Part shown: one piece after another, positions 10,922 to 18,516 of the stretch | Numbering within the stretch: the first letter of the stretch is position 1 | Layout: each line of letters starts with the position of its first letter | NCBI GenBank assembly: GCA_900547135.1 | Contig: URFJ01000016.1 | Coordinates: forward strand, 1-22,444 | Length of the DNA: 22,444 bases | Reading direction: 5' to 3' | DNA from: an uncultured Eubacteriales bacterium | GTDB lineage: Bacteria; Bacillota; Clostridia; Christensenellales; CAG-138 | Position numbers and translations under genes: made by a program | Notes under the pieces: generated by a model | Database searches by the model: none | Told to the model about the DNA's origin: nothing | The model's input: the letters and a program-made list of their open reading frames with translations, nothing else

Positions 10922-12880
10922 TTAGCCGACCCTTTTCAAAAATATGTATAGCCGTGATTGTGCGTCGGCTGAGTCGTAACGATCCCCGCAGGTTACAAGC
11001 GTAACAAATTGGTCGTGTATACCCACCCTTACGTCAATGGCTATCTCAGACCTTGATACCTGTGTGTTTATCCAACCCTGGATTTCCTCTTCGGTGAACT
11101 GAGCCATACTGTTGGTGTTATATTTAATTGTCTCCTTTGGCTCGTCCGCCTTGGTTTCATATAACGAAAATATTTCCCATTCCGCATACTCCCCAAAAAG
11201 GCTTATCCCCCATACTCTGTTTGGATAATTCAGCAGATTCTCCGCGTTGTCCTGAACATCATGCAGGGCATGAAACATGGTTTTTGAATTGCGGGAGTTA
11301 TGGCCCGTAACCGGATTGTTCTGCATCAAGGCGTTCCGATAGGTATAAATGCTCCCCCTCGACGTATGATTGCCCTTTAAATCCCTTTCATGATAATACC
11401 AGTTGTCGCCGTAGAGTATGGGATAATCTATTACAGTTCCAGGTACCGCTATCCAGCCCACAACATCATTGTTGATTTCATACGCTTCATCAAATTTCTC
11501 CGAGTACGGGTCATAATTAAGCTTTGGAAACTGAACGATCTTTCCTTCCCCCACCATGTATTGGCGAATTGCGTAAACAGCCTCTATTCCCTCAAGTCCG
11601 TTTACCTTTGACGCCTCCAGATAAGCGCCGGCCAGCGGCGTGTAGCCATTGTTGTGGGCCTCAAGCGCTTCCGCGTCGTACTCATTTATATAGCTGTCCC
11701 CGTTTACCTCCCCCATGATGACAATCGTCCCATACAGGACTTCTCCAATGTATATCTTGGTGTTCGTGCCTACAAGGGATTCCGGCAGAAGCTCTGTATC
11801 ATTATATTTCAATACAATATCGCTTTCGCCCGTAAGCGCGGTTATGGCGGCTATTACCATGCCCGCCCTGCTTCTTTCGGCAAACCCCTTTACATAGATG
11901 GAATCCTTATAAGGCCTCAGCAGCCAGCCTTCCGTGCGGTCCTGCAGGCTCGTAGCCTCTCCGTACACGCTTATTGATCCGTCAAGCGCCATAATAACCT
12001 GTATTTCTTCGCTTATTGCCGCATAAGCCGCGTTTTCAACATCCGACAATTTTCCGTTAGCGGGAGCGCACAGGAGCGTTTTATCCTTCTTTATTCCAAT
12101 GGTCATACCAGGTCCCGTATATACCGACGCTACATCCGTCCAGTCCTGTACCCTGTCCTGCCCCTTGTCCACCGAGTGGTCCGTTATCTCTGTAGCCACG
12201 ACGGTGCCGTCGGATCTCAGTCCCACCGTGTGGTAACGATTTGTAGATATTGATATGATGCCGGACCATTCGCTAACCTCGCATTGGCCAAAGCTGTTGT
12301 CGCCCGCCGCGATGACGGTGCCGTCGGATTTAAGTCCGATGGTATGGTCCCCCGCGCACGCTATGTCTACCACATCGCTCCATTCAGAGATGTCACGCTG
12401 GCCCTTTTCGTTGCCGCCCTCGGAAAGCAGCGAGCCATTGCGTTTTAACCCAACTATATGGTCGCTGCCTATGGAAATCGTTGCCATATCTGTCCAGGAT
12501 TTGGCTGCTATCCACATGGACGCTTTTTCTCCCGCGATCTCCAGCGAACCGTCGCCCGTAAGCCCCACTGTGGTGGCTTCATTGACCGCAACGTATATTA
12601 TGTTGCGCCAGCCGTCCACTTCGCGCTGGCCATTGCTGTTATGGCCCGCGCTTAACAGCGTGCCATCGGTTCTCAATCCTATTGTATGAACGCTCCCCGC
12701 CGCCACCATGCCGCTGCCGTTATGTATGTTTAAACTTGGTTCCGGAGTTCTCACCGGCGCGGTAGGCACAGGCGTCGCGGTATCTTTGGGTTCATCTTCA
12801 CCGGGCGAGTATGAGCAGCCCATTAACACAAGTGTGAATGCCAGTAAAAGAGTAAATAAACGCTTGAAAACCATAATCAA
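10922..12880 (-). CDS. Lipoprotein with RCC1-like repeats, dockerin-like module and class B sortase domain
   Basis: The protein is 652 residues. A TTG at 12880 has AGGAGG 6 nt upstream; the ATG two codons later is 12 nt away. A signal with lipobox LVLMGC (Cys22) is followed by a Pro/Thr linker to about 50. About six or seven RCC1-like repeats (58-320) recur as HTIGLRTDGTLLSAGHNSNGQ...W. A small domain (325-388) leads into a dockerin-like segment (390-447) with one good calcium loop (Asn393, Asp395, Asn399, Asp402) and a degenerate second. Residues 465-652 are a sortase B-type domain: DVVGWIAVPGTVIDYPI, then His527 (TGHNS), Cys631 (LVTCGD) and Arg643, a complete catalytic triad. It would sit on the outer face of the membrane. 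No sortase substrate is encoded nearby, and the partner bound by the propeller or dockerin is unknown. Confidence 0.85.
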   Translation of the reverse strand: MIMVFKRLFTLLLAFTLVLMGCSYSPGEDEPKDTATPVPTAPVRTPEPSLNIHNGSGMVAAGSVHTIGLRTDGTLLSAGHNSNGQREVDGWRNIIYVAVNEATTVGLTGDGSLEIAGEKASMWIAAKSWTDMATISIGSDHIVGLKRNGSLLSEGGNEKGQRDISEWSDVVDIACAGDHTIGLKSDGTVIAAGDNSFGQCEVSEWSGIISISTNRYHTVGLRSDGTVVATEITDHSVDKGQDRVQDWTDVASVYTGPGMTIGIKKDKTLLCAPANGKLSDVENAAYAAISEEIQVIMALDGSISVYGEATSLQDRTEGWLLRPYKDSIYVKGFAERSRAGMVIAAITALTGESDIVLKYNDTELLPESLVGTNTKIYIGEVLYGTIVIMGEVNGDSYINEYDAEALEAHNNGYTPLAGAYLEASKVNGLEGIEAVYAIRQYMVGEGKIVQFPKLNYDPYSEKFDEAYEINNDVVGWIAVPGTVIDYPILYGDNWYYHERDLKGNHTSRGSIYTYRNALMQNNPVTGHNSRNSKTMFHALHDVQDNAENLLNYPNRVWGISLFGEYAEWEIFSLYETKADEPKETIKYNTNSMAQFTEEEIQGWINTQVSRSEIAIDVRVGIHDQFVTLVTCGDRYDSADAQSRLYIFLKRVG

Positions 12881-12945
12881 ATGATTCCTCCTGCCGATAG
12901 CATACCTAAGTTTCTACACCCTTTATAATACCACAAACCGGACCA

Positions 12946-12974
12946 AATATATAGATTTCATATATATTTTACAA
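12946..12974 (-). promoter_or_regulatory. Possible promoter for the RCC1-sortase lipoprotein
   Basis: On the minus strand TTGTAA (12969-12974) and TATATT (12946-12951) are 17 nt apart, 66 nt upstream of the start codon. The surrounding DNA is AT-rich, so chance matches are likely. A second -10-like TATTAT lies at 12925-12930. Confidence 0.35.
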
Positions 12975-13079
12975 TATCAACGCGCAGGCTTCGCCCTGAA
13001 TATTGGTGGTATAAAAGCCGCTTATAGCCATACTTCCTATGTTTGACCAATAAAACGGCGCTTTTATAATAATGTGCGC

Positions 13080-13802
13080 CTAATCCTCAAAAGGTTCCGA
13101 TTCAATTACCGCCTCGCCGCAAAGCTCGTCATCGTCATCCCCGTCCCCGCTGCCAAGCAGCCGCTCAAGCCTTGGGTTAAGCCAACGCCCCGCGGGCTTC
13201 ATAGCCAGGCCAATGCCAACCGCTGATAAAACGGTGCCCTCCCTAACGCTTCCCGGGCCACCCAGCGTTATAAAGCAGATAACTCCGGCGGCTATCACCA
13301 GCGCACAGTCGAAGGCAAGCTTTAGCGTTGAAAACTGCAATCCGCTCTTTTGCGTAACCGCCGCTACGAGACCTTCCCCTGGGAGCGGCATAAGGCCCGC
13401 GCCCATGTAAAGAAGTATTCCCAGAGCTACGAAGACGATGCTTGACGCCATAAAGGCCAGGCTTATCCAGTAATTTTCTATGACCGCGCCAGCGCCTACA
13501 ATCATATTTGTACAGTCTACAAACCACCCAAATACGAAAGAGCCAACGATCTGCAGAAGGTTTACAGGCTTGAATTCGCGCCTTAAAATCAAAATCTGCA
13601 GCAACACAAAAAAGACGAATACGAGGGTTACCAGCAGCCCCATATCCATGCCCGTGACAAGCGTGAGCGCATATGGCACTGAGTTTAGCGGGGACACACC
13701 CAGCCCCGATTTTACCGACAGCGAAACCCCCAGCGCAAGGACGAACAGCCCCGCTATATACAGAATAACCCGTTTTATCATGTTAAAGGTCCTATTATTC
13801 AT
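13080..13802 (-). CDS. YitT/YczE-family integral membrane protein
   Basis: The protein is 240 residues from the ATG at 13802 (GGAGG 7 nt upstream). About five membrane segments lie within residues 8-190. The segment LGVSLSVKSGLGVSPLNSVPYALTLVTGMDMG is the hallmark of the YczE/YyaS/YitT-like group, and GAGLMPLPGEGLVAAVTQKSG is the matching second half. Together they make the two-fold pattern of short Gly/Pro-rich loops typical of small-molecule transporters. The substrate is unknown. The C-terminus is a cytoplasmic acidic tail (GDGDDDDELCGEAVIESEPFED), unusual in its charge. It appears monocistronic; an extended -10 (TGTTACAAT) lies about 30 nt upstream. Confidence 0.8.
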   Translation of the reverse strand: MNNRTFNMIKRVILYIAGLFVLALGVSLSVKSGLGVSPLNSVPYALTLVTGMDMGLLVTLVFVFFVLLQILILRREFKPVNLLQIVGSFVFGWFVDCTNMIVGAGAVIENYWISLAFMASSIVFVALGILLYMGAGLMPLPGEGLVAAVTQKSGLQFSTLKLAFDCALVIAAGVICFITLGGPGSVREGTVLSAVGIGLAMKPAGRWLNPRLERLLGSGDGDDDDELCGEAVIESEPFED

Positions 13803-14171
13803 TAAAGTACCTCCGGTTAATGCTTGACTTTATTGTAACACGAATACAGGAGCACCGGCTTCAATCCGTTCAATAAATCCTGATTATGTTGCAATTTTAC
13901 CGGCCGGCCGCCCCTGTAACGCTTGTAAAAACCGTCCGTTTCTGATACATTGATATCAGCTTTCCCGTAAGCATGCATTGTCGGTTAATCGATTTGCCGA
14001 AAATTCGTCCTTAAACCAATCCAGACCCCTTTTAAGGCTTAAATCCGGCATTAAGCACGCATACGGCGGGTTCCGCGGGGCTTCTGATCAGAATGCGGAG
14101 CCGATAAACGGCTCAAATGGGACGGATTTATAAAATACTATGAACATAAATATAATTTAAGGGGGTTTTTT
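13803..14171. other. Divergent intergenic region before the flavodiiron gene
   Basis: No gene is visible. A possible plus-strand promoter is TTGTAA (13923-13928), 17 nt, TACATT (13946-13951), which would leave a leader of about 210 nt. A hairpin GAGCCG-ATAAA-CGGCTC lies at 14098-14114 in that leader. The tempting TATAAT at 14151-14156 is too close to the start codon to serve the annotated ribosome binding site (AAGGGGG, 14159-14165). Confidence 0.45.
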
Positions 14172-16016
14172 ATGTACTGTGTAAAGCAATTAAAGGATGA
14201 TCTCTACTGGGTCGGCGGAAACGACAGGCGCCTTGCCCTTTTTGAAAACGTATTCCCAATCCCCAGGGGAGTTTCGTATAACGCATATCTTGTGCTGGAT
14301 GAAAAAACCGTTCTTTTAGATACGGTGGATAAATCGGTTTCCGGAATTTTCTTTGAAAACCTTGAGCACGTTCTGAGCGGAAGGAAGCTTGACTATCTGA
14401 TTGTAAACCATATGGAGCCAGACCACTGCGCAACCATGCAGGAGCTTGTACTGAGATATCCTGAGGTAAGGATAATCTGCAATTCAAAGGCGCTGCAGAT
14501 GATCAAGCAGTTTTTCACATTTGATATAGATTCCCGCGCGGTTTTGGTAAAGGAAGGCGATATCCTCAATACCGGCGCGCATACGTTCGCGTTTGTTATG
14601 GCTCCGATGGTTCACTGGCCTGAAGCCATGGTTACGTATGACACGCTGGACAGGATTCTTTACAGCGCAGACGCGTTTGGCGCCTTCGGCGCGCTCAGCG
14701 GAAATATCTTCGCCGACGAAGTGAACTTTGAAACCGAGTGGCTCCCCGACGCGCGCCGGTATTATACCAATATAGTGGGCAAATACGGCGTCCAGGTACA
14801 GGCCCTGCTCAAAAAGGCGGCCGGATTGGATATACAAATGATATGCCCGCTTCACGGCCCGGTTCACAGGAAAAATACCGGCTGGTTTATTGATAAGTAT
14901 ATAAAGTGGTCGATATACGAGCCTGAAGAGAACGCGGTAATGATCGCATACGCCTCTGTATATGGGAACACCGAAAACGCCGCCTCAATATTGGCTTGCA
15001 AGCTGGCCGACAGGGGTGTCCGCAACATTCAGATGTATGATGTATCCGCAACGCACCCGTCCGTTATCGTTTCCGAAGCCTTTCGGTGCAGCCATCTGGT
15101 GTTTGCCTCCACAACCTATAACGCCGGCATATTCTGCAACATGGAGACGGTTATAAACGACCTGACAGCTCACAATATACAAAACCGCACCATTGCGCTG
15201 ATTGAAAACGGCACCTGGGCCGCAACCTCCGGCGGGCTTATGCGCCAGCAGCTGGAAAAATGCAAAAATATGAATATTCTCGAAAATATGGTAAGCCTGA
15301 AGTCGTCGCTTAAAACCCATCAGCTTGAAGAGATGGATGCGCTTGCCGATGCCATCTATGAAAGCATGCCCAAAGAAAGGCAGATCACGCATAACGATAC
15401 CATGGTAGAACCGGACGCCATGTTCAAGATAGAGTATGGCCTGTTCGTTCTCACCGCTAGAATCAGGGGCAGGGACAACGGCTGTATCATAAACACCGTA
15501 ACGCAGGTAACCGATTCGCCCAAGCGCATCTCGATTTGTGTAAACAAGGCCAATCTTACGCACGACATGATATTGGAGTCAGGTTTATTTAACGTTTCAG
15601 TCCTTACGGCTGATACGCCCTTTAAGGCGTTTGAGCATTTCGGGTTTCAGAGCGGGCGCGATGTGGATAAATTCGACGCAGCCGGAAAAATCGACCGTGC
15701 AGAAAATGACCTCGCGTATATCGATAGGTATACAAACGCCTTTATATCAGCCAAGGTTATTAATGCCTATGACTACGCAACGCATACCCTGTTTGTGGCG
15801 GAAGTTACGGAGGCAAGGGTTTTATCCAACACCCCGTCGCTTACATATGGATATTACCTTGACAATATAAAACCAAAGCCCCACACCCTTGGCCAGGATA
15901 AAAAGGGCTATGTCTGCAAAATATGCGGTTACGTTTATGAAGGCGGCGAACTGCCTGAAAACTTTATATGCCCCCTTTGCAAACATGGCGCCGAGGATTT
16001 TGAAAGGCTGGACTAA
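14172..16016 (+). CDS. Flavodiiron protein fused to flavin reductase and rubredoxin domains
   Basis: The protein is 614 residues and has four modules. A metallo-beta-lactamase-type diiron domain (1-250) carries ligands His80, Glu82, Asp84, His148, Asp167 and His228. A flavodoxin domain (253-400) has the FMN loop ASVYGNT. A flavin-reductase-like FMN domain spans about 412-565. A short rubredoxin (578-614) has Cys582, Cys585, Cys600 and Cys603. Flavodiiron proteins reduce O2 to water or NO to N2O in the cytoplasm. Here the electron chain from reduced flavin through rubredoxin to the diiron site is largely built into one chain. It heads an oxygen-defence cluster with superoxide reductase and rubredoxin, directly before the oxygen-sensitive hydrogenase maturation genes. 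All metal ligands are present, so it should be active. Confidence 0.95.
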   Translation: MYCVKQLKDDLYWVGGNDRRLALFENVFPIPRGVSYNAYLVLDEKTVLLDTVDKSVSGIFFENLEHVLSGRKLDYLIVNHMEPDHCATMQELVLRYPEVRIICNSKALQMIKQFFTFDIDSRAVLVKEGDILNTGAHTFAFVMAPMVHWPEAMVTYDTLDRILYSADAFGAFGALSGNIFADEVNFETEWLPDARRYYTNIVGKYGVQVQALLKKAAGLDIQMICPLHGPVHRKNTGWFIDKYIKWSIYEPEENAVMIAYASVYGNTENAASILACKLADRGVRNIQMYDVSATHPSVIVSEAFRCSHLVFASTTYNAGIFCNMETVINDLTAHNIQNRTIALIENGTWAATSGGLMRQQLEKCKNMNILENMVSLKSSLKTHQLEEMDALADAIYESMPKERQITHNDTMVEPDAMFKIEYGLFVLTARIRGRDNGCIINTVTQVTDSPKRISICVNKANLTHDMILESGLFNVSVLTADTPFKAFEHFGFQSGRDVDKFDAAGKIDRAENDLAYIDRYTNAFISAKVINAYDYATHTLFVAEVTEARVLSNTPSLTYGYYLDNIKPKPHTLGQDKKGYVCKICGYVYEGGELPENFICPLCKHGAEDFERLD

Positions 16017-16032
16017 GCCATAAGGCTATTGC

Positions 16033-16098
16033 GCAAAACCCTGCCGGAACGGTGTTTTGCAAAAAGCTTACAACGGGAATCTATGAAAAACCATAGAT
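16033..16098. repeat. Two inverted repeats before the superoxide reductase gene
   Basis: GCAAAAC (16033-16039) pairs with GTTTTGC (16054-16060), and ATCTATG (16079-16085) pairs with CATAGAT (16092-16098) across 6 nt. Neither has a proper U-tract. The second lies 30 nt before the SOR start codon and could be an operator or an RNA processing/stability element. Confidence 0.5.
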
Positions 16099-16128
16099 AT
16101 TATTACAGCAAACGAAAGGAGTTAGAAT

Positions 16129-16515
16129 ATGGAGCAAAAATTTTATATCTGTGAGCACTGCGGCAATGTAGTGACCTTTATGTCCAATAAGGGCGTTCCG
16201 GTTATGTGCTGTGGCCAGGGGATGAAGGAGCTTATACCGGGCACGACCGATGCGGCGGCTGAAAAGCACGTTCCTATCGTTTCCATGGATGGCAATAAGG
16301 TTACGGTTTCAGTTGGATCCGCCGCCCACCCGATGGTTCAAGAGCATTACATTGAATGGATCGTGCTTGAAACCAGACAGGGCAGCCAGGTAAAATGGCT
16401 AAAACCTGACTGCGAACCAAGGTCGGACTTTATGGTATGCTGCGGCGACGAAGTTACGGCCGCTTACGCATACTGCAATCTACACAGCCTATGGAAATCA
16501 AACAGGGAGGACTAA
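16129..16515 (+). CDS. dfx: Superoxide reductase (desulfoferrodoxin)
   Basis: The protein is 128 residues; AAAGGAG lies 7 nt before the ATG. The N-terminal desulforedoxin-type centre has Cys8, Cys11, Cys27 and Cys28. The catalytic iron site ligands are His47, His67, His73, Cys116 and His119 (CNLH), and the EKHVP motif supplies the catalytic Glu45 and Lys46. This is the two-iron form. It reduces superoxide to hydrogen peroxide without making O2, taking electrons from rubredoxin, which is encoded 3 nt downstream. Three further cysteines (95, 104, 105) occur in a region where well-known family members do not have them; their role is unclear. Confidence 0.96.
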   Translation: MEQKFYICEHCGNVVTFMSNKGVPVMCCGQGMKELIPGTTDAAAEKHVPIVSMDGNKVTVSVGSAAHPMVQEHYIEWIVLETRQGSQVKWLKPDCEPRSDFMVCCGDEVTAAYAYCNLHSLWKSNRED

Positions 16516-16518
16516 TCG

Positions 16519-16680
16519 ATGATGAAATACGTGTGCGACATCTGCGGATGGGTATATGACGAAGAGCTGGGCGATCCGGACAATGGCATCGCCCCGGGCA
16601 CAAGCTTTGAGGACCTGCCGGACGGTTTTGAATGTCCGCTTTGCGGAGTTGGCAAGGATCAGTTTTCTAAGGCGGATTAA
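16519..16680 (+). CDS. Rubredoxin
   Basis: The protein is 53 residues. GGAGG inside the end of the SOR gene lies 8 nt before the ATG; only 3 nt separate the two genes. The sequence has the two iron-binding knuckles CDICG (Cys6, Cys9) and CPLCG (Cys39, Cys42) and the conserved GWVYDEELGDPDNGIAPGTSFEDLPD core. It is a cytoplasmic one-electron carrier, and by position the electron donor to superoxide reductase. It may also serve the flavodiiron protein. Confidence 0.97.
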   Translation: MMKYVCDICGWVYDEELGDPDNGIAPGTSFEDLPDGFECPLCGVGKDQFSKAD

Positions 16681-16708
16681 GCTCCCGGAAATATGAACGG
16701 AAATCCTT

Positions 16709-16739
16709 CAGGGCGGAGGGTTTTGATACGCTCCGCCTG
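16709..16739 (+). terminator. Probable terminator after rubredoxin
   Basis: CAGGGCGGAG (16709-16718) pairs with CTCCGCCTG (16731-16739) with one bulged base; TAATTATTA follows. The U-tract is modest, but position and stem strength suit the end of the oxygen-defence operon. Confidence 0.6.
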
Positions 16740-17044
16740 TAATTATTAGTTACGCTGAACGAACCTGCCCCTGTATCCCTAGCCTTACAGGCAATTTGCC
16801 GACGTTTAGGTGTAAAAGCCTTTGATCACGCCGCTTGGCGCCTGCATATTCGCCTATAGTGCGCGCGTGTAATTGACTTGCCGGTTTTCAGTATCATTTA
16901 AGCGGCTTAAGCAGTTGTCCAGGGATGTAAAACATAACGTACGTTCGGGTTCTTAGGCAGGCTTGGGCGCAAAGAGCAATGCGTTTGCAACAAATAAGAC
17001 GCTACGCAATTTAAAAGATATATTTTTATCTTTAAAGCTATCTA
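16740..17044. other. Intergenic stretch, nothing recognised
   Basis: This is the upstream part of the 535-nt gap between rubredoxin and the hydrogenase maturation operon. I see no coding frame, repeat or strong structure in it. Confidence 0.4.
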
Positions 17045-17053
17045 TGGTATCAT
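17045..17053 (+). promoter_or_regulatory. Extended -10 promoter of the hydrogenase maturation operon
   Basis: TGGTATCAT matches TGnTATAAT in all but one position. The expected start near 17060 gives a leader of about 155 nt before the first gene. The -35 region (TTTATC at 17025-17030) is poor. Confidence 0.5.
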
Positions 17054-17109
17054 ATAGATGCCGAACTGAAAGGATTCTGACAGCAAGGCACTAAATTCCG
17101 TATATCTGA

Positions 17110-17192
17110 CGCCAAAACACGTTTAGGCGGAAGCTATCCTATATCGATTGTATTTTAGTATAGCTGTACCGTTTTGGCGCAGCTATATTTTT
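17110..17192 (+). promoter_or_regulatory. Attenuator-like leader with mutually exclusive structures
   Basis: Terminator form: TATAGCTG (17159-17166) pairs with CAGCTATA (17180-17187), followed by TTTTT. Alternative form: CGCCAAAAC (17110-17118) pairs with GTTTTGGCG (17171-17179), and nested inside it AGCTAT (17132-17137) pairs with ATAGCT (17160-17165). The alternative form uses the terminator's 5' arm and loop, so the two exclude each other. This is the logic of a riboswitch or protein-controlled attenuator; the effector is unknown. Confidence 0.6.
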
Positions 17193-17215
17193 ATAAAAAT
17201 AAGGAGGCGGTATTG

Positions 17216-17473
17216 ATGGCGACAAGGGTGGCGGTAATTGGAATTATAGTGGAAAATCCTGACTCAGTTGAGAAGCTCAACGGTATTTTGCACGAATACA
17301 GCGACTGCATCATAGGCAGGATGGGCATTCCCTACAGGGAGAAATCCATAAGCATAATAAGCGTAGCGGTGGACGCGTCTCAAGACTCGATCAGCGCGCT
17401 TTCGGGCAGGATAGGCAGGCTCGGCGGCGTAAGCGCAAAAACGGCCTACTCAAACTTTGGAAGCGAAGGATAG
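17216..17473 (+). CDS. TM1266-type putative iron-only hydrogenase system regulator
   Basis: The protein is 85 residues from the ATG at 17216 (GGAGG 8 nt upstream). It is a small alpha/beta ACT-like or NikR C-terminal-like fold: TRVAVIGIIVENPDSVEKLNGILHEYSDCIIGRMGIPYREKSISIISVAVDASQDSISALSGRIGRLGGVSAKTAYS. It matches the TM1266 family, whose genes usually precede hydE. There is no DNA-binding domain, so 'regulator' is a family name rather than a shown function. It ends 2 nt before hydE, and the two are surely co-transcribed. Confidence 0.88.
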   Translation: MATRVAVIGIIVENPDSVEKLNGILHEYSDCIIGRMGIPYREKSISIISVAVDASQDSISALSGRIGRLGGVSAKTAYSNFGSEG

Positions 17474-17475
17474 CA

Positions 17476-18516
17476 ATGAAAAATATCATTGACAGGCTGA
17501 AAATGGAAAGAATGCTTTCTCATGACGGGTTTAAGGCGCTTTTGTCATTCTCAGACGCCGATGCCGCCGGCTATCTTTACGAATCGGCCAGGGCGGCGCG
17601 GCACAGCGTATACGGTCGCGACGTATTTATACGCGGCTTAATCGAGTTTACAAACCACTGCAAAAACGACTGCTATTATTGCGGAATAAGGCGAAGCAAT
17701 ACGAATGCCCTACGCTTCAGGCTTTCCACAGATGAAATATTGAGCTGCTGCGATAAAGGCTACGGTCTTGGCTTCCGCACGTTCGTACTACAGGGAGGCG
17801 AAGACCCCTTCTTTACCGACGAAAGGCTGTGTGAAATTATTAAGTCCATAAAATCACGCCATCAGGACTGCGCCGTAACCCTGTCCGTTGGTGAAAGGAG
17901 CAGGGAAAGCTATCAAACGCTGTTTAACGCCGGCGCCGACCGCTATCTGCTGCGCCATGAGACGGCAAACGGGGCGCATTACGATAGGCTTCATCCCTGC
18001 GGCATGTCCCTTGAAAACCGCATTAGATGCCTATACGACCTAAAGGAGATCGGATATCAGACAGGGTGCGGATTTATGGTCGGCTCCCCTTACCAGACCG
18101 TGGAAAACCTGATTGAGGATTTGATGTTTATCCACGACTTTCATCCCCATATGGTGGGAATAGGACCATTTATCCCACACAGGGATACGCCGTTTCATTC
18201 GCAATCGGCGGGAGCGGTGGAGTTGACCCTCAGGCTTCTGGCAATAATACGCCTTATGCTGCCCGACGTCCTGCTGCCCGCCACAACCGCCCTGGGCACG
18301 ATAGCTCCGCGCGGCAGGGAGCTAGGGATCATGGCGGGCGCGAATGTGGTAATGCCAAACCTGTCGCCTGTTAACGCACGTGAAAAATACCTGCTCTACG
18401 ACGGCAAGCTCCATACCGGCGCCGAGGCCGCCGAATCCCTGGCAATGCTGAAACAATCCATGGAGGACATCGGATACAGCGTTGTAACCAGCCGCGGCGA
18501 CCATACCCTCAGTTGA
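17476..18516 (+). CDS. hydE: [FeFe] hydrogenase maturase HydE, radical SAM
   Basis: The protein is 346 residues, the usual length. The radical-SAM cluster motif is HCKNDCYYC with Cys62, Cys66 and Cys69. The pattern IRGLIEFTNHCKNDCYYCGIRRSN, then FVLQGGEDPFFTD and GFMVGSPYQTVENL, is characteristic of HydE. In the known pathway HydE acts with HydG and HydF to build the 2Fe subcluster of the H-cluster, processing a HydG-derived iron-CO-CN-cysteine species toward the dithiolate-bridged precursor. It is second in the operon. Unusually, 326 nt of non-coding, hairpin-rich sequence separate it from hydG. Confidence 0.96.
   Translation: MKNIIDRLKMERMLSHDGFKALLSFSDADAAGYLYESARAARHSVYGRDVFIRGLIEFTNHCKNDCYYCGIRRSNTNALRFRLSTDEILSCCDKGYGLGFRTFVLQGGEDPFFTDERLCEIIKSIKSRHQDCAVTLSVGERSRESYQTLFNAGADRYLLRHETANGAHYDRLHPCGMSLENRIRCLYDLKEIGYQTGCGFMVGSPYQTVENLIEDLMFIHDFHPHMVGIGPFIPHRDTPFHSQSAGAVELTLRLLAIIRLMLPDVLLPATTALGTIAPRGRELGIMAGANVVMPNLSPVNAREKYLLYDGKLHTGAEAAESLAMLKQSMEDIGYSVVTSRGDHTLS

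Noticed and set aside
14151..14156. TATAAT as promoter of the flavodiiron gene
   Set aside because: A start about 7 nt downstream would fall inside the ribosome binding site (14159-14165), so the leader would lack it; the region is simply AT-rich.
14985..15563. Long minus-strand frame opposite the flavodiiron gene
   Set aside because: It has no ribosome binding site or recognisable protein pattern and lies wholly over a well-supported gene; it is a codon-bias shadow.
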